64,000 bases of DNA from Mytilus edulis (lineage: Eukaryota; Mollusca; Bivalvia; Mytilida; Mytilidae): NCBI RefSeq assembly GCF_963676685.1, contig NC_092353.1, forward strand, positions 7,840,207-7,904,206, given 5' to 3'. Positions within the stretch are counted from its first letter, which is position 1. Each line of letters begins with the position of its first letter. Under the pieces are notes generated by a model. The model had not been told where the DNA came from. It made no database searches and was given only the letters and a program-made list of their open reading frames with translations. A program made the position numbers and the translations under genes. Shown here piece after piece: positions 43,986 through 56,262 of the stretch.

Positions 43986-45345
43986 GAAGAATTAGGGGCC
44001 AAAAAGGGCCCAAATAAGCATTTTCTTTGTTTTCGCACTATAACTTTAGTTTAAGTAAGTAGAAATCTATGAAATTTTTACACAAGGTTTATGACCACAA
44101 AAGGAAGGTTTTGATTGATTTTGGGAGTTTTTGTTCAAACAGTTTAGGAATTAGGGGCCAAAAAAGGGCCCAAATGAGCATTATTTTTGGTTTTCGCACC
44201 ATAACTTTAGTATAAGTAAATAGAAATCTATGAAATTTAAACACAAGGTTTATGGCCACTACAGGAAGGTTGGGTTTGATTTTGGAAGTTTTGGTCCCAA
44301 CAGTTTAGGAATAAGTGGCCCAAAGGGTCCAAAATTGAACCTTGTTTGATTTCATCAAAAATTGAATAATTGGGGTTCTTTGATATGTCGAATCTAACTG
44401 TGTATGTAGATTCTTAATTTTTGGTCCCGTTTTCAAATTGGTCTACATTAGGGTCCAAAGGGTCCAAAATTAAACTTAGTTTGATTTTAACAAAAATTGA
44501 ATCCTTGGGGTTCTTTGATATGCTGAATCTACAAATGTACTTAGATTTTTGATAATTGGCCCAGTTTTCAAGTTTGTCCAAATCGGGGTCCAAAATTAAA
44601 CTTTGTTTGATTACATCAAAAAATTAATAATTGGGGTTGTTTGATATGCCAAATCTAACTGTATGTAGATTCTTAATTTTTAGTCCCATTTTCAAATTGG
44701 TCTACATTAAAGTCCAAAGGGTCCAAAATTAAACTAAGTTTGGTTTTAACAAAAATTGAATTCTTGGGCTTTTTTGATATGCTGAATCAAAACATGTACT
44801 TAGATTTTTGATTATGGGCCCAGTTGTCAAGTTGGTTCAAATCAGGATCCAAAATTATCATAGTAAGTATTGTCCAATAGCAAGAAATTTTCAATTGCAC
44901 AGTATTCAGCAATAGCAAGAAATCTTCAATTGCACAGTATTGTGCAATAGCAAGAAATTTTCAATTGCACAGTATTGTGCAATAGCAAGAAATCTTCAAT
45001 TGCACAGTATTGTGCAATAGCAAATATTTTCAATTGCACAGTATTGCGCAATAGCAAGAAATATCTAATTGCACAATATTGTGCAATAGCAAGAAATTTT
45101 CAATTGATTGGAGTTATCTTTCTTTATCCAGAATAGTAGTTGAATAAACTTAAATCATTGTTTTATACAATATACAATGTATATTAACTTTTACTACCAA
45201 CTGATAAATTGAAACAATCTTTACCATTCAGTGATAACAAGCACCTTTTGTTACATTTTAATATTTTATGATATATTTAAATGAGTAGTTATTGTTGCAA
45301 ACTCCATTAAAAATTTGAATTGAGATCAGTTTTGGAAAAAGGGAA
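43986..45345 (+). repeat. Second copy of the outer repeat, with empty target site
   Basis: After 'ttgaattgagatcag' the sequence jumps back to 'gaattaggggccaaaaaggg' and repeats the array, the AT-rich units and the short-unit array (44860-45115) already seen in 32210-33310 plus 43408-43985. At 44764-44783 it carries CTTGGGCTTTTTTGATATGC without the 10.1-kb insertion. Confidence 0.8.
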
Positions 45346-45662
45346 AGGGGGATGTAAAAAAAATGGGGGGGGGTTAAATTTTTCTCATTTCAGATTTCAT
45401 AAATAAAAAGAAAATTTCTTTAAACATTTTTTTGAGAGGATTAATATTCAACAGCATAGTGAATTGCTCAAAGGCAAAAGAAAATATTTTAAGTTCATTA
45501 GACCACATTCATTCTGTGTCCGAAATCTATGCTGTCTCAACTTTTTGAACACAATCCAAATTTAGAGCTGAATCCAGCTTGAATGTTGTGTCCATACTTG
45601 CCCCAACCGTTCAGGGTTCAACCTCTGCGGTCGTATAAAGCTGCGCCCTGCGGAACATCTGG

Positions 45663-46574
45663 TTTTAAAAGCTACCAGTCAACAATTGAAATCAAATATA
45701 TACATGTCATGTGTCCAAGACCTAAAAAGCAGGCAAAAGAATTGAAGAGAACTTTTTACATGTTATATCATCACTAAAGAGACATTATTATCGAAAAAGC
45801 AAAATAATTATGTCCCTTCCAATCTGCCTGCAGAAATTTTACAGTAGAAATGTTAAATATTTGCCAGTTAAAAAACTATAATTGCAAAAAGTGAAATAAC
45901 AAAGCTCCTAGGAAAATTCAAAACGGATAGTCCTTTATCAAATGGCAAAAATTAAAAGCTCACACAAGTCAAACAAATTGGAAACAACTCTCTTATTCCT
46001 GAATTGATACAGGCATTTCCTTATGTAGAATATGTAAATCAAAACCTGGTTTTAGAACTAGCAAAGGAATCTATAATATAAAAAATAATAATACACAAAC
46101 TGAGCTAATTTAAGCAGTAAAGGCCTCAATTGTATCTTTTCAATCGTGAATTCAGTGATCAATTTAATGTGACTTGTTTTAAACACATAGTATAGCAATG
46201 ATAGTTTTGTTTTGCAGTAAATCATTCTTAAAATATGTTGTATCAAAAGCATATGATGGGAGGTCTTGCATTTAAAAAAAATGAATCAGATACATGTGAC
46301 TTGTTGACAGGAACATAATCTACGTTGGTGTAAACTGTAATGTAAATGAAAACCCCGATTGTCGATAAATAAGATTACATTTTCTAATTATGAGGGTATC
46401 CAATATTTTTTAAACAACCTGGGAATTTCCTTTCAAAAATTAAAAGGTGAATTCATATATATCTGAATGTAGTCCAAACTAAAAATTGAAACTTGTCACA
46501 TCCATTAATTTAATTTGACAAGTTGATATAATGTTTTTTATTTTAAATCAGACTCTGAGCAGTTTCTTTATTAT
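45663..46574. other. No gene recognised
   Basis: AT-rich flank of the outer repeat. A 64-codon minus-strand frame at 46058-46252 has no motif. Confidence 0.35.
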
Positions 46575-46996
46575 TATAAGCCTGACTTCATACCGGAACT
46601 TCTTAGGATGAAAGATAGGAAGTTAGCAATATCCTTTAACTTTACGTTCCGCTATTAAGATGATATTCTCTCACTAAATAATACAAAAATTGGTGGGTAT
46701 GTTGAACGAGTCTATCTCATCGAACTAGAGATAAAGGATACTACAGATAGATTTAAGTCTGTCTCATATCTTGACTTACACCAAGAAATTGACAATGCGG
46801 GTCGGTTGAAAACAAAACTTTACGACAAAAGAGATGATTTCAGCTCTCAAATTTTTGACTTTCCATTTGTATGAAGCAACATTCCAGCTGCGCCTGCATA
46901 CGGAGTATATATCTCCCAATTGATACGATATTCCCGTGCTTGCATTTCCTATCATGATTTTCTTGATAGAGGGTTGTTGCTCACAAGGAAGCTATT
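46575..46996 (+). pseudogene. Second reverse transcriptase remnant, Penelope-like or related
   Basis: Reads YKPDFIPELLRMKDRKLAIS, FNFTFRY, a stop, DDILSLNNTKIGGYVERVYL, then YLDLHQEIDNAGRLKTKLYD, KRDDF, DFPFV, a stop and PAAPAYGVYISQLIRYSRAC up to LLLTRKLF. The first stop replaces the residue before the catalytic DD. The order of motifs matches the remnant at 37287-38003, but the sequence is a different subfamily. Both ends are truncated. Confidence 0.75.
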
Positions 46997-47170
46997 TTAG
47001 AAATTAAAAAAATACATAAATAGAGGGTGTTTATTTTCAAATTGGAATATGACTGCATGCTTTGCTTCACTTACAGTTCTTCCTGTTCTTTTCATAAGGG
47101 TCAACAAATGTAATATAGAATGTAATATTGGGGTTGGAAGGTTAGAAAAAAGGGAGGGTAGGGTTTTTTT
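46997..47170. repeat. Repeat with an inverted partner at 51995-52170
   Basis: Shares 'aaatacataaata.agggtgt', TTCAAATTGGAATATGAC, CTTTGCTTCACT, and a G-rich TTGGGGTTGG / AAAAAGGGAGGG tail with the reverse complement of 51995-52170. A poly-T run follows at 47165-47175. Confidence 0.6.
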
Positions 47171-48094
47171 TTTAAATATCATACATGTAGATTCTTGAAA
47201 AGATTATGTTTGGTCGGAGGAGAGCCTGATTATAAATAGAATCATTTTTTTCTTCAGAAATTTCATAATAATATAAGATTGATAATCTATTACTTGGTTT
47301 TAGCTTCAAATCTTGTTTAAGGTACTTTGTAGTTCGCTTGTCATTTTGGGGGATTTTTGTCAGATTTTTCAGAAACCTCAAGTTTTATTCATTTGAATTC
47401 CTTAAAAATAAATGGCATTGACCCCCATTTATCTTTTTATAAATCTTTTACATGTATAATGATAAGCCATCTGTAAAAGTCTTATAAAATTTAAATTATT
47501 CCTTGATAGTTTTTGAGAATGTAAACTTATCAATGATAAAGCTATGAAAAGTCAAGAGAGAATGTTTTCCCGCCAAATTTTCAATGGCTAATATCTCGAA
47601 AACAAGCACATTGATCTGTATATTTGTTTACTCTTTTGATTCCTTTATTAATCCTCTATCGATATTCACTTATATTTAAATTGAAAGATCCAAAATAATG
47701 TCATACAATTGTGAAACTCCAAGTCAAATTATCTCTCTGCTTTAAAATGAATTTTTAATAAGGAAACAATATTTTTAAATTTCAGAATATGATCAAGATT
47801 CTTTGATAGAAAGTCATTAAATTTTCATTTCAATATAATAAAGTATTCTTTTTAAGATGCTTGGGTAGCAATTTGAATAGATAGAACATGATTTTATTAA
47901 TAAAAACATCTTCATTCTATATATTTATTGCAAAACTACTTTACACAGTTCTCAAACGAGAGCTTACTTTGGAAGTATATTTATATTCGGTTATAGTTAT
48001 ATTAGCAGGGTTGATTTTTGTTCTTCCGTATAACCTCAATTTACTCAATTTTCTTTATAGTATATATACTAGTAGTAACAAGGATATCGTTTCT
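47171..48094. other. No gene recognised
   Basis: AT-rich DNA, some phrases (CGCCAAATTTTCAATGGCTA) repeat-like. No supported frame. Confidence 0.3.
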
Positions 48095-48240
48095 GGGGGC
48101 CTTTATAGTTTCTTGTTCAGTGTAAGCTAATGCTCTGTGTTGAAGACCGTACTTTGGCCTATGATGGTGTACTTTTAGGAATAGTGACTTAGATAGAGAG
48201 TTTTCTTATTGGCATTCATACCACATTTTCTTATATAATT
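48095..48240. repeat. Remnant of a short dispersed repeat
   Basis: CTCTGTGTTGAAGACCGTAC, then TTTGGCCTATGATGGTGTAC and TTCTTATTGGCATTCATACC before a CACATTTTCTTATAT end. The end phrase is the same one seen at 19040, 43110 and 49740. Confidence 0.6.
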
Positions 48241-48864
48241 CTGCTCATTATTGAAGTCAATGATATATGATCTAATTATTCAAGGATTTTACTTTGCAAT
48301 CTATTAATAACTACTGTTTCCTTTGAATCTGAAATAAGAAATAAGCTAAAACAAAGGTTTGCGTTATTTCGCAAATGTTTGCGTTGTAACGCAAACATTG
48401 GAAGAAAAAATTTTAAAAATGTTTGGCGCTAATACGCTTCCGTAGATTTTAAGAAAGGTAGTGCATATATTACTTAAGAATCGGTGCTCACCCATTACAT
48501 TAAGAATTGAAAAATGCCAGACACTCGTAATGTACAGCTGATAGAGTTGAGGATGAGCGTCATTTTTCAATCGAATGCTTACTTCATAATGATTTGAGGG
48601 AGGAACTCTTTCAGCACATTTCTAGCACATCTCGATGTTAACACAAAAAAACTTCACTATTATGGGGGATACTGACGATTGTATTGTTAAACAATAGTTA
48701 TTTTGAATAATGTAGTGCATGTCTTGATACTGACTCTTATTTGTTATATATAGTTGGTTTTTTTCTATTTTGTTTTGGCTCCGATTGTGACTTAGGCTTA
48801 TGGTGCTATCATATTATATCATATTATTATTGTTGTAAAGTCTTTATGTTGATCCAATCATTAT

Positions 48865-48965
48865 ACCGCCGCTTAAAAAAGTGGGGTATACTTGTTTACC
48901 TCTGTTTGTCCGTCCTTCCAACCGTTCATCCGTCAGTCTGTCCGTCAGTTCATCCCTCCGGCCCA
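48865..48965. repeat. Repeat with a TCCGTCCTTCC-type simple run
   Basis: ATACCGCCGCTTAAAAAAGT, GGGGTATACTTGTTTACC, then degenerate (TCCG/TC)n. This is a repeat start I associate with bivalve genomes. Confidence 0.55.
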
Positions 48966-49512
48966 TGAATATTTTCGTTGCATTTTTTCATGAACTTTAT
49001 TATAAGGATTTCTAAAAGGTTTATTGAAGTCGGCTATATCTTGTGATAAGTTTTCAGATTCATTACTCAACCACTTCCTGTTTACTGAAAACTTTTCACA
49101 TGACTGCCAAGTTAAAAAAATATTTTTCTGAGGGACTACAATACAATGATTTCTGAAATTTGGTTTCAGGGTTTATATTAGTCAGCTATACTGCGTGATG
49201 ATTTTTCAGATTCACAACTTAACAACGAAATATTTGGGCTGGGTACATTGTATCATCAGTAGTTCGCACCACCACTGGTTGTTAATATGCTCTTTATAGA
49301 CCCTTTAATTTGGAAAAATGAAATATTCTGTTCTGTTTTATTCTATATACAGATTTCGAATTGAGTATATAGAAAGTATTCGAACTACCTAAGCCTTATG
49401 TTATATATACAGAGTTATTTCTTTAAAAACATGTTACTTTATCGTATATCTAAACGTAATAATACAGACAGACAATTTTCTTTATCCTGTTACCCTTATG
49501 CTTGACTTGATA

Positions 49513-49715
49513 AGTGTTGGACTAATGGGTTGTTGGAGTATTGGGCTGTCGGAGCAATTGATTGTCGGACTATTGGGTTGTTGGACTAATGGGTTGTCGG
49601 ACCAATGGGCTGTTGGACCAATGGGCTGTCGGACCAATGGGCTGTCGGACCAATGGGCTGTCGGACCAATGGGTTTACGGACTAATGGGTTGTCAGACTA
49701 CATGTAATGGGCTGT
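49513..49715 (+). repeat. 16-bp minisatellite
   Basis: About twelve degenerate copies of GGGCTGTCGGACCAAT. Copies at 49588-49670 are nearly identical; the edges use GGACTAATGGGTTGT variants. Because 16 is not a multiple of 3, the 69-codon frame cycles through all three phases of the unit and is not a gene. Confidence 0.85.
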
Positions 49716-51329
49716 CGGAATAATGGCGTGTAACCATCTCATTTAACAATTATACCACATCTTCTTTTTTTAAATTAACAGAAAAGATAAACAAAAATCT
49801 ACATGAAAGTCGAAAAATATAATATTGTATGTATGACAAATAGAGGGCTCCAAAAAGGTTCTCAGTCCTAAGATCAAATGGTCACTTTTAGAAATTTATT
49901 TAGTTAACCAGGCCATATTAGGCAAATTATTCAGTTAACACTTACAGTGACACCAACAAAATTCAAACTTGATCTCTCTGTGTATGCATGTTTCATAAGA
50001 TTTGATTGAGGCCAACTAAAATTATAAAATGGAAACCAACTTTGTGACGACTAATGTACTGACAAAAATGGGTTAAAGCTACTACAACCCCCCCCCCCCT
50101 TTCCCCCTCCAAAACAAAAAAATTGCGGCACGGTCATAAAAGTGTTTATTTTAGTTTTTGCCCGGCCTTGTACCTTGAATCGATCAAATGTGTGCACAAA
50201 GAGTGGGACATTGGAAATTTATTCTTTTATTTCACAGGGGACACTAAAGTCTTGTATTCATGAATGTTTACAACTTGTTGGGATTAAAAAGCATTGATAA
50301 TTACAAAGAAAAATAAGATTGGTATGTACTGCACTGTTTCTAGTGTTACAGTTTATTGAATGTGTGGAATTTGTCTTCAAATTATTACTGTTTTTAATCT
50401 TGTATTTATGCAGACATTCTCAGCTTAGTGGTTTCATTCCAAATCTCGGGATTAATGCAGTCTTTTGTAAAGGTTACAGAGACAGATACAGAAAATAAGG
50501 GCGTAATTCATGTAAAGGTTAAAAAAAACGTTGAGAATAGCAAAACAATTTTTTCGAAGATTTATCCTAAAATATGATACCTCAATTTACAGGTCTCTTA
50601 AAGGAGAGGAGGGGGATTTTAGAAGGATTAGAAGTGTGCTTCAGCTGAATCCCCCTCCCCAACACACACACCCACACCCCACACACAAAACAAGATATTA
50701 TGATATTGGAATCATGAACTTAAAAAATGTGAGATATATGTAGAACGACGCATAGTAAGAAATGATTCATTATTGATACAATTATATTGCTTGATAATTT
50801 TGATTTCATAGTTTTGCCGGTAATAGCATAATTATTTTACTGGGATTAGCACAATTCTAACTTAGCAGATGTATTATATTTGTCTATCTCGGAGATCCTG
50901 AATTCCAATTGCGGGATAGTAGTACAACAAAGCAGTTATTAATGATATGTTAATAGCTACATGTATATATTAAGAAGATTCCATTATACTGGACTTCCGA
51001 TATTAGCTATCACCCATTGACTATTATTATTTTTTAAATCACCACCAACTTAAAATATGTTCAATTTGCCTGTCCGTCTATCTGTCCGTCCATCACACTT
51101 CAGTTTCAGTTTAGAAATGCTTTGACCAAATTATTTGTTTGTTAATATTATGTTACGGGTGAATTTTGTGATTTATGCTGGTGGAATAACATCTCAGACA
51201 GATGTGTGCCATAAGAAATTAAGAATTGTCTTACAATTGTTAGTGCCATATCTATCTTGCCTTTCCATAAGCCAGGTTGGCACGGCTATTGCAATCCCAT
51301 GAAGTTCATCATCTGTTAACCTTAAACCA
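49716..51329. other. No gene recognised; simple-sequence tracts
   Basis: Includes a C-run at 50090-50099 and a (CA)-rich stretch at 50658-50690. A repeat end (TACCACATCTTCTTTTTTT) lies at about 49752. Confidence 0.35.
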
Positions 51330-51965
51330 GATGATCCACAGGGCGGTGCAGCTTTATACGACCACAGAGTTCGAACCCTGAATAGTTGGGGCAAGTATGG
51401 ACACAACATTCAAGCTTGATACAGCTCTGAATTTGGATTGCGATTAAAAAGTTGACACAACATAGTTTTCTGACACAGAATGAATGTAGTCTAAGAACTT
51501 AAACTTAAAAACTTAAACATTGGAGATTTACCTATTATGGTCCAATATCCAAAATCTAAATACATGGTTAAATTCAGCATATCAAAGAACCCCAAGAATT
51601 CATTTTTTGTTAAAATCAAACTAAAAAGTTTAATTTTGGACCCTTTGGACCTTAATGTAAAACAATTTAAAAACTGGACCAAAAATTTACATTTACAGTA
51701 AGATTCGGCATTTCAAAGAACCCCAATTATTCAATTTTTGATGAAATCAAACAAAGTTTAATGTTAACCCTTTGGGTCCCTAATTACTAAACTGTTGGGA
51801 CCAAAACTCCCAAAATCAATCCCAACCTTCCTTTTATGGTAATAAACCTTTTGTGGTAATTATCCTTTTGTGGTAACCTTGTGTTTAAATTTAATAGATT
51901 TCTATTAACTTAAACTAAAGTTAAAGTGCAAAAACCAATGTGTTTTCGGACGACGTAACGCAATT
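51330..51965 (-). repeat. Minus-strand partial copy of the outer repeat family
   Basis: Carries GCAGCTTTATACGACC, CTATTCAGG / GGGGCAAGTATGG, then 'aaagaaccccaattattcaa', TCCCAAAATCAATCCCAACC and ends at AAAACCAATGTGTTTTCGGACG. This is the reverse of the order in 32121-45662, with only one array unit and no nested insertion. Confidence 0.8.
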
Positions 51966-52215
51966 CCTTTTTCTCAAGTATCTACTTGTATGCAACATTT
52001 TAAAAAATCAACATACCCCTCCCCCCTTTTTCCAAGCCCCCCAACCCCAATGTTTCGTTACATATTAAATTTATTGAACCATCTGAAGAAAAAATTTAGA
52101 CAAGACTGTGAGTGAAGCAAAGAAGGAAGTCATATTCCAATTTGAAAATTAACACCCTTTATTTATGTATTTTATTACATAAATTTCTATTTCTGCAGTT
52201 TTTTAATGGATGTTG

Positions 52216-53041
52216 CTATGGATAATATGTCTTTCCGTGGTAACAATTGAAGTCAGCAACACTTGACGATAGTATTTTAAAGTTTGCGTTAGCTTTATGT
52301 ATATTCTTATCGGTTATAAAATAATTCAGGACATTTAAGCTCTTAAACTGCAATATTCTGCAAATGAAAACTCCGTTTCCAAGGAAAAAATTGGTTGCTA
52401 TGGTGACAAAACTAAAAAAAATCCCACGCATTTTTCTATTAAATTTGGTAAAGTAGTATCTAAACTTCATAACAACAGTGCTAACTATTCTGTACACATT
52501 TGCACTTTTCTGACAAACACCAGAGAATATTTGATAATTTCGCAAAAATCCCAATTTCAGAAAAGTTAAAAATATGCATTTTTTCGCAAAATTTTTCAAA
52601 AAATTTACAAATTTGGTTGACATGCAATCTTCACAAAAATGAAGCTTAAACCATGTTCTATCAATGTTACATATGAAAATTAATGAAACATGCATGGTTC
52701 TATTCATAATCAGGCTCTGAAATGTGGTGATTTAGCTGATTTTTGAAAGATTTTACTACGCTTAACAACCAAAAAATTGTGTGTCCGTTACCATGGCAAC
52801 CACTCATATTTTCCCCCTCAAAATTATTTTTTGAGCAGGATTCATTTATTGCTTCTACTAGGCCAATTATAGATAAAATCTGAAACCCCCCATGTATCAC
52901 ACGTATATGGCACTCTGCCTGGTTCTTATAAAGAGCTGTACTTAAATCAAGAGTTCCACACCGTAAAGTTGAAATCATCCATTCAGAAATTTTACGGACG
53001 CCATCACGAGTTGGTTGACCGTTATGGAAAAACCGTTTCAC
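52216..53041 (-). other. Two adjacent minus-strand reading frames, unrecognised
   Basis: Frames 53041-52700 (113 codons, MKRFFHNGQPTRDGVRKISE...) and 52707-52216 (163 codons, MNRTMHVSLIFICNIDRTWF...) overlap by eight bases. Neither shows a motif I know. The second is rich in Phe/Ile/Asn as expected of AT-rich noise; the first is more protein-like (SEWMISTLRCGTLDLSTALY) and could be a fragment of a repeat-borne gene. They lie next to the inverted repeat at 51995-52170. Confidence 0.3.
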
Positions 53042-53129
53042 AGATGATATCGGGAATGCCCTGCCCTTTTCACGAATGTGACCTACCGAATTAGACTATT
53101 TACTTTATTTGTAATAACATAAGCAACAC

Positions 53130-53345
53130 GACGGTTGCCATATTTGGATCTGCTTACCCTTCAGGAGCACCTGATATCACCCCCAGTTTTTAGTGGGGTT
53201 GTTGTTGCCATTTCTTTAGTTTTCTATGTTGTGTCTTCTGTACTATTGTTCGTCTGTTAGTCTTTTTCAGTTTTAGCCATGGCGTTGTCAGTTTATTTTC
53301 AATTTATGAGTTTGACTCTTCCTCTGGTATCTTTCGTCCCTCTTT
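53130..53345 (-). repeat. Dispersed mussel repeat (copy 2, inverted)
   Basis: Reverse complement of the family at 14838-15012: GCACCTGATATCACCCCCAG, 'ctatgttgtgtcttctgtac', AGCCATGGCGTTGTCAGTTT, ending CTGGTATCTTTCGTCCCTCT. It is longer than copy 1 and includes the 'ggcaacg/ccatggc' middle. Confidence 0.75.
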
Positions 53346-54344
53346 TGTAGTTGAAGGCATTGCAATATTTCACTTCTATCGTCTTCTTCTAAAATTACTA
53401 ACGCCCATAGACTACCCAACTCTATACACATATTAAGACTAATAAAAACCAAACTAAAGTTCAAATTGAATACCTACAAGACTGTGCCATGTGCTTATTT
53501 TAATTCACATTATGATACATAATACCATGTCAACAAATTTTAGTCAGTAATTTATAAATACTACTAAAATTAAAAAATTAAATATAACATCAAATAAAAT
53601 CACATAAGCAAAATAAAAAAAAATAACTGGGAAATACTTCTTATCGAGTCGGCCTAGTCGTGCTGAATGGTTATATCCTACGAAGCGCGGGAATACAAAT
53701 AACGGTCTATGAGCAGACAACTAGAAGAAACTAATTTCAATCTAAAACTGTTCCTTCAAACGGTTGAAATTTAAAATAAATCAAGGCTGCAGTAATAAAG
53801 CGATGTTCAAACCTTGTAAATCGATTAAGACGTCAAATGAGGGCTACAAACAAACATTGAGGGTATCCAACTCACTCCAATAGGAGTGAGACCGAGTGCG
53901 TCGAAGATCTCTAAATTATTAAGTCACAGCAAGTACAAATTTTGTGCAAAATAGTGACAATAGGCTGGAAGCAAAAATGTTTATCCTATAACACTGCTAT
54001 ATGTATTGTATATATATACAGAGTCAAGCTCTATGGCCAATGTTTTGTTAGGTAGTGTGTCTCATTCTGTAGCATGGTGTTACTTACACAAATTATTTGT
54101 TAGCGGAATATACTTACTCAACGTGTTGAAGCGTAATACGACCGAATCATAGTCAGTCACATCCAGTTCGAAAGAGTCGGAAACACAATTTGATTTGACA
54201 GATGTAGGTAATAAATCGATCATTCCAATGCAGAAAAAAAATCTGAATCATGAATTATATCTTTGGTGTTCCAAAACAGAATTCTTTTTTTAATGTTTAA
54301 GGGAGGGTGTGGGGGAGGGGGCAGGTCTATAGACTTTTTTGGAA
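53346..54344. other. No gene recognised
   Basis: AT-rich DNA without motif-bearing frames. A short direct phrase around ACTCCAATAGGAGTGAGACC (53874) is a small palindrome. Confidence 0.3.
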
Positions 54345-54480
54345 ATTTGAGGTTACATGGTTACTAAAGCTTCTACCCAGCAAAGAAAGAAGTGGGTGAA
54401 AATTTGATTGGTTACTTAAATTCCAGTGATTATCTTATATGCAATAAAATGTTATGTGAAATGTTGTCTTTAGCATTGAA
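54345..54480 (+). repeat. Deleted copy of the 7.6-kb repeat
   Basis: TTTGAGGTTACATGGTTACT and 'gcaataaaatgttatgtgaa' flank a much shorter middle than at 7622-8110. Confidence 0.55.
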
Positions 54481-55393
54481 CAGGATAAAACTGTACTCTT
54501 ACAAGTATTTGTTTAATTGAAACGAAGATAAATTCTGTACATTTTTGTGGAAAAGTACAAATTTAACTAAGACTAATCAGTGGTGTCATTACACATTGAA
54601 CGTACCTTTCCATTACATTTATCTTTATAATAGGTCGACCTTTCAGACAACAAAAAGAACAACAGAATTGTATTTATTCTTGCAAGTTTCATCTATCGTT
54701 TTGCCCCAAAAAAATAGTTCTTAACCGATATGTTCCAATTGTCATAACCATAATCCCGTCTTCTGTTCATTAAATCTGACATCACGAAATAAGACTTACC
54801 AATGGACGTGTATCTACATGAGCAACAAAACGACTGTCATATGTGGAGCAGAACGGCCTACCTTCCGTAGCACTTGAGATATGATATTCTGTGACTTCTG
54901 TCAACCTTTGCTCTTTCTTTACCACAACTTGTAAAGGCAATATAGATCTAACAATAAATTAGGACTCAGGATTCGGCATGGTAGATAAATATATTATATT
55001 ATTATACCTCAATTATCATTTTCTATATAAAATAAGTACACAATAGTTTCACTATTTTGCAAATTACAAGCTTTGAACTATTGGACCGGTCAAAAATTTC
55101 CAACTATTGGACCTGGGTGAAACTATTTGACCGCAATCGTCGTTATATTTCGCGGAATATTAAATTCAGCTACGTGATTGGAGGATTTTGAAAATAACGC
55201 GGGCGTAACGACGTCGTGTTTTATCTATTGTATCTAGTGTAGGGTTGACGCCAGTGCAAGACGTAGCCTAAGCATTTGAACATATCTATAAAGTAAACGT
55301 TATGGTTTGGTGTCTTCTTTTTAACATTACGATAGTTGATTTATCACCGTAATTTATTGTCTGTTGTCTTTTTCGATATAATAAAACACTTAC
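54481..55393. other. No gene recognised
   Basis: Contains a weak fragment (TGTGGAGCAGAACGGCCTAC, near 54842) that may be the start of the 14.8-kb repeat family. Otherwise AT-rich. Confidence 0.3.
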
Positions 55394-55500
55394 TGGCTGG
55401 ATATTAGTGGAATAGTAAGTTTAGTGTCCCTCGCATACACCTCAGGACAATAGTTGCTCCTCGGGACAATAAACTTACTATTCCACTCATACCCAGTCAA
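55394..55500. repeat. 107-bp inverted repeat
   Basis: The left arm (TGGCTGGATATTAGTGGAAT, then AGTAAGTTTAGTGTCCC) and right arm (GGGACAATAAACTTACTATT, then CCACTCATACCCAGTC) are reverse complements with a few mismatches around a 30-base loop. It is probably a small MITE or foldback. Confidence 0.75.
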
Positions 55501-56262
55501 TAACTATACAATATAACCCACCCGAGAGTATCCTGGCCCAAACTGGGCAGTTTACATACAAACACTAATGAAATGTAGTATCTGCTCAACGGAGCACTTC
55601 TTTATGTTTATAAAACTCATTCAGATGGTTTGTCTAATTAGTAAATATAAATGTTTACTAAACGGTTTCCTTTGTATTTGTTTGTTACTGTGCTTATTTG
55701 TGTCACTAACGGTAGTTTTTCATTATGACAAAGCGTCCTTTTAATAGTTCAAGTTAGTTTTACCATTGTAAATGCGTATTCCTTTTTTATATGTATCCTA
55801 GTTTGATAATGTAAGGAAATATAATAATTTCAATATTCCGGTTCACACACACATACGCACACATGCATTCACCAAAGATATTTTGTCTATTACGCAATCC
55901 TTAATACACAAAAAAACTTACTACATGTACTATACATTATAAGTATTCGAAAGTCTTATTAATTTAGGGTTCTTAATCGTTTTTAGCATGTACTAAATAA
56001 GCAATCTTGGATTAAATTTTGAACACAGTGTTTTTCAATATCTTTATTTTCACAAGCACTTTTATGTTTCACAGAAACGTTCACGTTAATACAAATAAGC
56101 ACATCGTAGTAGCTACCAAGTAAGTTTATCATGATGTTAAAACAATTATTCTTAGTCAATATACAATGAAATATCTTAGAACAAAACAAATAAAAACAAT
56201 TGGATAATACAATTTTGTGTTTACGTTTTCTTGTCTGTCCAGTATCGTTAATTCTATACTTA
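55501..56262. other. No gene recognised
   Basis: AT-rich, with a short CACACACATACGCACACATG tract near 55850. Lies 3' of the GMC oxidoreductase gene. Confidence 0.3.

Larger units (their letters stand above)
32121..45662 (+). mobile_element. Outer repeat element, interrupted by a 10.1-kb insertion
   Basis: Left end TATACGACCGCAAAAATTGA; right end TGCGGTCGTATA at about 45628-45639, followed by AAGCTGCGCCCTGCGG. The ends form a short inverted repeat (TATACGACCGCA). Between them are a ~160-bp tandem array, AT-rich 'ggtccaaaattaaactt' units, a short-unit array and the terminal 'cttgccccaaccgttcaggg' block. No protein is encoded. A minus-strand partial copy is at 51330-51965, and end fragments lie at 27690 and 28880. 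The part after 43985 repeats the part before it, so two copies are fused or tandemly duplicated here. Confidence 0.7.

Noticed and set aside
48357..48400. Small hairpin (TTTGCGTTATTTCGCAAA region)
   Set aside because: Only about 18-base arms with mixed pairings in AT-rich DNA; too little to call a regulatory element.
49498..49707. 69-codon Gly/Trp/Asn-rich frame
   Set aside because: Produced by the 16-bp minisatellite cycling through three phases.
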